The notes below the pieces were generated by a model. The model was given only the letters and a program-made list of their open reading frames with translations, searched no databases and had not been told where the DNA came from. 64,000 nucleotides of DNA from Diploptera punctata (Eukaryota > Arthropoda > Insecta > Blattodea > Blaberidae), in assembly GCA_030220185.1 (NCBI GenBank), contig JASPKZ010009885.1:45662-109661 (forward strand). The letters run 5' to 3'. The translations under genes and the position numbers were made by a program. Within the stretch, counting starts at the first letter, position 1. Every line of letters begins with the position of its first letter. Positions 60,149-64,000 of this stretch are shown here, piece after piece.

Positions 60149-60510
60149 CACCGCTGTGGTATCGAGGTACCGTGCTGCCTTGTCACGCAGCGGGCCCAGT
60201 TTCCATCCCCAGTTGGGACAAGTTTTCTAGGTAATGCTCTTTTTTTCGGGACTTTTCCTCGCTTGTAAGACAAATATCAGGAAACTTTAAGGCCCAGATG
60301 GTCCCTGAACATAATAGGACCAAAATAATCATCATTCATATTCGCCTTGCATTAAGTTTAGAATTAAGGACTCTCCTGGCGCACCACTGTCACCCATCAT
60401 ATCATCGGGGCAGCGTAACCCCGCCTTCCGGGCGCCCCAACCTCAGAAGTGTATTACCGTTACGCCAATGTCAGGAAATAATACCAGAAATGTAGAAATG
60501 ACAGCCTTGG
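60149..60510 (+). mobile_element. Chimeric SINE: A head with E tail, second copy
   Basis: Head CCACCGCTGTGGTATCGAGG and GCAGCGGGCCCAG with an eroded B box; body TTGTAAGACAAATATCAGGA. The switch comes after TGGTCCCTGAACATAATAGG to ATCATCATTCATATTCGCC, then GGACTCTCCTGGCGCACCAC, CATCATATCATCGGGGCAGC and CCCAACCTCAGAAGTG. The joint has the same ATCATCATTCATATTC sequence as the copy at 57940. Confidence 0.9.
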
Positions 60511-60692
60511 GCATTGAATAAAAAAATTAACATTCGTCTTTTGTTTATTTGCATTGTTTCTTATTAAATTACATCTTCTATGAATCCCAGCTTAACGTCT
60601 CCAAAAATGTGTTATTTTTAATTTAAAATATCCTATCTCTGTGCTAGTAGAGGTAGTTGTATAAAATTTGTATTCTCTAGATCGTGCACCTA

Positions 60693-61015
60693 CCCGCGCC
60701 GTAACCGAGCGGTTTAAGACATCATGTCTTGGTGTACAGCTACAGGACTTGCGCTGGTTCGGGTTCCCATCGCGGAATAAATTTTCTCGTTTAATTTCTG
60801 TCAGTGTGGAACCATACTTATCCAGCATCGTGAGGAAGTTGTGCAGCTGCAATAAGTAGAGGCTCCAGGTTAACGAAACCAGCTATAACAGCAGAGGGTC
60901 CCAAAATGACGCCTATCCTGGTCGATGATCTTCCATCTGCGATTAACTAATTTGTATGTGAGGCCAGCTGCCGGCTCGTAAAATCAAGGGCCTTATAGGC
61001 CTATCGCGCCATAGA
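60693..61015 (+). mobile_element. SINE-D, full length
   Basis: Clear head CGCGCCGTAACCGAGCGGTT (A box) and CTGGTTCGGGTTCCCATCG (B box); body GAGGCTCCAGGTTAACGAAA, CCAGCTATAACAGC; end GGCCTTATAGGCCTATCGCG. Confidence 0.9.
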
Positions 61016-61835
61016 GATTTTTCACCAGATCCCTGGATTAAATTGCAAACACCTTCACAGTACACGTGTTGAGAAGCTACATGGTACTGTTTATAAGCAG
61101 TATGTCCATCGGATGGAACTTAAAGCTTGGGTGGACTCCTTGGTACTTCTCGACAGGAGTAGGCTATATGCCTGCTTCACTAACTCCCTTCTCTTCATCA
61201 CCATCCTTCACAGAACACAAATACTTACACATATGCTTATCCTACACTCCTCTCTGTACACAATATAAGTACACATAATCTACGTAACATGGTCTACTCA
61301 AGTGGTGCATAAAGTTGAAAATAGAACATATTAACGCTATATATCCATCTAGCGTGGAGTCCGATTCAGTGGTGGCGTTGGAATACACAACTTAGCTAGG
61401 CTAGGATTTGTATGTAATTACACATTCTTTCCCTTTGCTTATACGTAGGTAAAATTGATAAATGTCCACGAATTACAAACTTATTTATCATATATGAAAA
61501 TTTATAATACCATATTTTTACATATTGGATCATAATTACATATTTTAAAGATTTTTTATGTAAATTTACATATTATGCCTCTTAATTTAAAAGGGAATAT
61601 ATTTTCATAAGCGGAAAATAAAACTGAGCAACAAAAAATGAAACTTTTTTTTTGTCTCAGAAAGAAAAATATGTGATTCTGATAGTATTTTTTTCTCCTA
61701 AATTCAAATATGATATCGGTTTTTCTCCATCGCGCAAGGTTTCCGAGAGACAGGAATTTATAATTCCAAACACTTGTATATTTTCTACATTCGTAACTAC
61801 ACAATATTCGAACATTCGGACTCACTTAGAAAGTA
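61016..61835. other. Unassigned stretch
   Basis: Nothing recognised. The 124-codon plus-strand frame (61652-62026) lies opposite a better candidate remnant. Confidence 0.4.
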
Positions 61836-61840
61836 AGAAA

Positions 61841-61975
61841 TTACGATTTTCTGTTATATTTCGCCTGTGGAGCATCCCTCTTGACGATCCAATAATAATC
61901 GGCCAGCATATTAGGATTCCATTTGCCTCGATATCTCTTTTCCATAGCTCAAACCTTCTGATGAAAGTGTTCCCC
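61841..61975 (-). pseudogene. Unnamed transposon-like C-terminal remnant
   Basis: The minus strand reads FHQKV, a stop, AMEKRYRGKWNPNMLADYYW, then IVKRDAPQAKYNRKS and a stop at 61841-61843. The composition and the W-N-P-N-M-L-A-D-Y block look like genuine protein. I have an impression of meeting this ending in uncharacterised insect transposon-like ORFs, but I cannot name the family. The opposite-strand frame lacks such features. Confidence 0.45.
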
Positions 61976-61979
61976 GTTT

Positions 61980-62415
61980 TATTTTACAGTAGACAAATGG
62001 ACGAAAAAACGTTTATTAACATATAATTATGTAAATCCATTAATTCAAATTGAAATAAAAAACTGTGGGTGATGGAGAAATTCCGAATACATATTTGAAA
62101 ACACGATAAAAGAACTGCATTAAGTACAACTATTGGTACTCATGAGACAAAAATAATGTTGACCAGTGTAATTTAAAACAATATTTGTGAAAATATGTGT
62201 TTACATTAAAAAACTCAGATACCTGATCGTACACTGAAACTGTTTTTTCGAACCTATATAAAAGCTACTGAGAAACGGTCAATGAAGAATTCCATTTACT
62301 AAACACGATAAACATAGATACAGGAAAACACCGAAGACTTGAGTATAGGGTTCCACATAGCAAAATCTCTTTTAAAAACTTGAACGATCTATGTTTACTC
62401 TGAAATAGTATAAAT
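61980..62415. other. Unassigned stretch
   Basis: Nothing recognised. Confidence 0.4.
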
Positions 62416-62419
62416 ATAT

Positions 62420-62692
62420 AGGGGGCACACCGTGGTATAGTTGATTAAGACATGTCCTACAACCTGGAAAATCGAGGGTCGAGACCCAATGGGGTCACGA
62501 TTTTTAAATTGCTTAATCTTCTGGCGGCATCATGACCCTGAGGATGACTCAGCCTATAAAAATGTATACCATATTATGAGTGGTAGTAAAGACGGCTATC
62601 ACACAAGGCTGAAATCTCGTGTCAATTGTCTAGAAATATGTGAACCTTAATCTCCCAATATATCTAAGACCTGTAGTGGGATCATTTTATAA
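62420..62692 (+). mobile_element. SINE-B, older copy
   Basis: GGGGGCACACCGTGGTATAG, ATCGAGGGTCGAGACCCAAT, CTTCTGGCGGCATCATGACC and CTGTAGTGGGATCATTTTAT follow SINE-B from head to end. Confidence 0.85.
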
Positions 62693-62694
62693 TA

Positions 62695-62926
62695 GAAACC
62701 TGACAATACTTCAAATTTTATCTATCTTAAAGTTAACGTTTAATATAAATTTATATAATATTAAATTTAAATGTAATTAATATTACATATTTTATGGAAT
62801 TTTTATGAAATCTTACATATTTTTACATCATGTTATTACATAAATATGTACACATTTTGCATATTAATATTACATAAAAATCCTAGCCTAACTTATAGCA
62901 TTCATTAATTGCATTATTTCACAAAG
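62695..62926. other. Unassigned AT-rich stretch
   Basis: ATATTACATA-type repeats; nothing else. Confidence 0.4.
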
Positions 62927-62940
62927 TAAAATATTAAAAT

Positions 62941-63335
62941 TACAGTTCATAGAAAAATGTTTGGGCCAAAAAAGAGATGGACAGTCAGGTGAATGGATAA
63001 AACTACATAATAGTGAGCTACATGATATGTATAGGAAACCAGATAGGCCTATAATAAGAACAGTTAAGTCTCATAGACTAAGATGGGCAGGGCGTGTGAC
63101 ACGTATGGGGGATGAAAGAAGTGCATGAAAGCTTCTTGTGGGAAAAACAGAGGGAAAACGCCCAGTTGGTAGACCAAAAATAAGGTGGGAGAATAACATT
63201 ATCATGATTTGGTGGAAATATATTATACGGGAGATGATTAGAAAGCATTGGCTCAGTATAAGGATTATGGAGAGCTTATGTCCGCGTGGCCTTGAACCTA
63301 CGAGTCCGATAGAGCCAGTGACTTAGTTAGTTAGT
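62941..63335 (+). pseudogene. LINE-A copy with 14-bp TSD
   Basis: TAAAATATTAAAAT (62927-62940) and TAAAATACTAAAAT (63336-63349) flank it, one mismatch. Coding order: FGPKKRWTVR-like start, KLHNSELHDMYRKPD, then a 6-nt GGCCTA insertion, IIRTVKSHRLRWAGRVTRMG, KTEGKRPVGRPKIRWENNI. Hairpin GAACCTACGAGTCC is weakened. The tail is GTTAGTTAGTTA in place of GTAA. Confidence 0.9.
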
Positions 63336-63349
63336 TAAAATACTAAAAT

Positions 63350-64000
63350 AGATATCTGGCAGGTGCCGTCGTCCTCAATTAAGTAAAAAATGTTATTTAA
63401 AACTTTTAAAAACTATAGGCTTTTCAAAAACCGGCTTCCATCTTCAGCAAAAGGATATACGCTACTATTTGTTGTTGTTTGGCGACGCGTCTGACATCAG
63501 TGGCCTTCCAGCGTCGTCGGTTATTTTATCACGTGGTCCCATGTAGCCTCTTAGACCATTGCAGTCTTTGCTCGTTTCCCAAGGTAAGGCCTCTTTTTAT
63601 ACCCTGAGAGGGGTAAGATAATGTTTGGTATGGGCAGGATATAACTGAGAATAGGCAACGGATGCCTCAGAGCTATTCTATCCATCCTTCTGCTTCCTTG
63701 GGTACGGATACAATACTAACTGGAGAGATCACACCCACCGAATGCCAGACTCGAGATATCGTTCATTATAACCCTAAAGGAAAAGGAATATAGGCCGAAC
63801 TTTGAAGAGATGGCCTATGCAACTACTTCGATACGTACAGCCTTATCCTTGATGTTGATGATGATTAATATTTTTATTTTATTTTTACTTAGAGATGCTT
63901 TAACATCTACCATTAGGACAACTTCGTCCGTATAAACGTGCAGTATTCAGGTTTTCTCAGCCATGCTAAATTCTTAATTCTGATATAACAACTAAAATCA
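63350..64000. other. Unassigned stretch to window end
   Basis: 63470-63860 is less AT-rich (GACGCGTCTGACATCAGTGG; CCCTGAGAGGGGTAAGATA) and might be retroelement 5' sequence. No coding signal is recognised. Confidence 0.35.

Noticed and set aside
61652..62026. A 124-codon plus-strand frame
   Set aside because: The minus strand has the more protein-like signal; the plus frame reads as its antisense shadow.
1..64000. A host gene, operon, or new defence or metabolic system
   Set aside because: I looked for multi-exon coding segments with splice sites, promoter-linked frames and clustered genes and found none I could defend. The window is explained by mobile elements, simple repeats and unassigned DNA.

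Overview
The window reads as repeat-rich, AT-rich nuclear DNA from an insect with a large genome. The mix of LINE, SINE and mariner fragments and the recurrent TAGGCCTA palindrome look most like a cockroach (Periplaneta-type). That attribution is from memory and is not proven by anything in the window. I find no host protein-coding gene, rRNA, authentic tRNA gene, CRISPR array or viral gene that I can support. Nearly every long reading frame here is a transposon remnant or a translated simple repeat.

The dominant content is 5'-truncated LINE copies, mostly C-terminal ends of endonuclease/reverse-transcriptase proteins of RTE-like type. I give the families working names. LINE-A (tail GTAA) has about 15 copies; the best are 38942-39805 and 53743-54333. 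LINE-B has a GATA tail. LINE-C has a GAA tail. LINE-G has an ATG/TTG tail. LINE-F and LINE-I have ATT tails. LINE-D, E, H, J and K are further families. RT catalytic boxes are visible in LINE-A (YGDD, 38972-38983), LINE-B (FADD, near 53050) and LINE-C (YADD, near 14915). One AP-endonuclease 5' end with a possible 5' UTR lies at 54945-55475. An RNase H plus Cys/His C-terminal fragment of an R1/I/Jockey-type element lies at 37975-38519.

SINEs with tRNA-like heads are abundant. Family A (about 12 copies) has a long 3' hairpin and a GGAT/TA tail. Family B ends in T-rich sequence. C, D, E, F, L and N are further families. Several SINEs are modular: the same tail sits behind different heads, as in the A-head/E-tail chimeras at 57940-58319 and 60149-60510. 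DNA transposons are a near-complete but frameshifted Tc1-like DD34E element (35124-36631), mariner relics (19377-20300, 26156-26825), TA-flanked MITEs (7409-7985, 34261-34550) and several foldback elements. A 56-bp minisatellite of about 15 units (16560-17495) appears to be an expansion inside a SINE.

Layout: 0-8 kb holds a tandem duplication, SINE-A/D copies joined by TA tracts, and nested LINEs. 8-21 kb holds LINE-E, LINE-C, foldbacks and the minisatellite. 21-35 kb holds SINE-B/A arrays and mosaic LINE-A/B copies. 35-44 kb holds the Tc1 element, SINE-in-SINE, the RNase H LINE and the best LINE-A copy. 44-64 kb is mostly decayed LINEs plus the chimeric SINEs. The parts relate as parasites and hosts: LINE machinery probably mobilised the SINEs, and insertions are nested with readable target-site duplications.

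The most interesting theme is that unrelated-looking LINE tails share one architecture: a short 3' hairpin followed by a family-specific microsatellite. At least one non-autonomous element (SINE-N) copies a LINE's 3' end.
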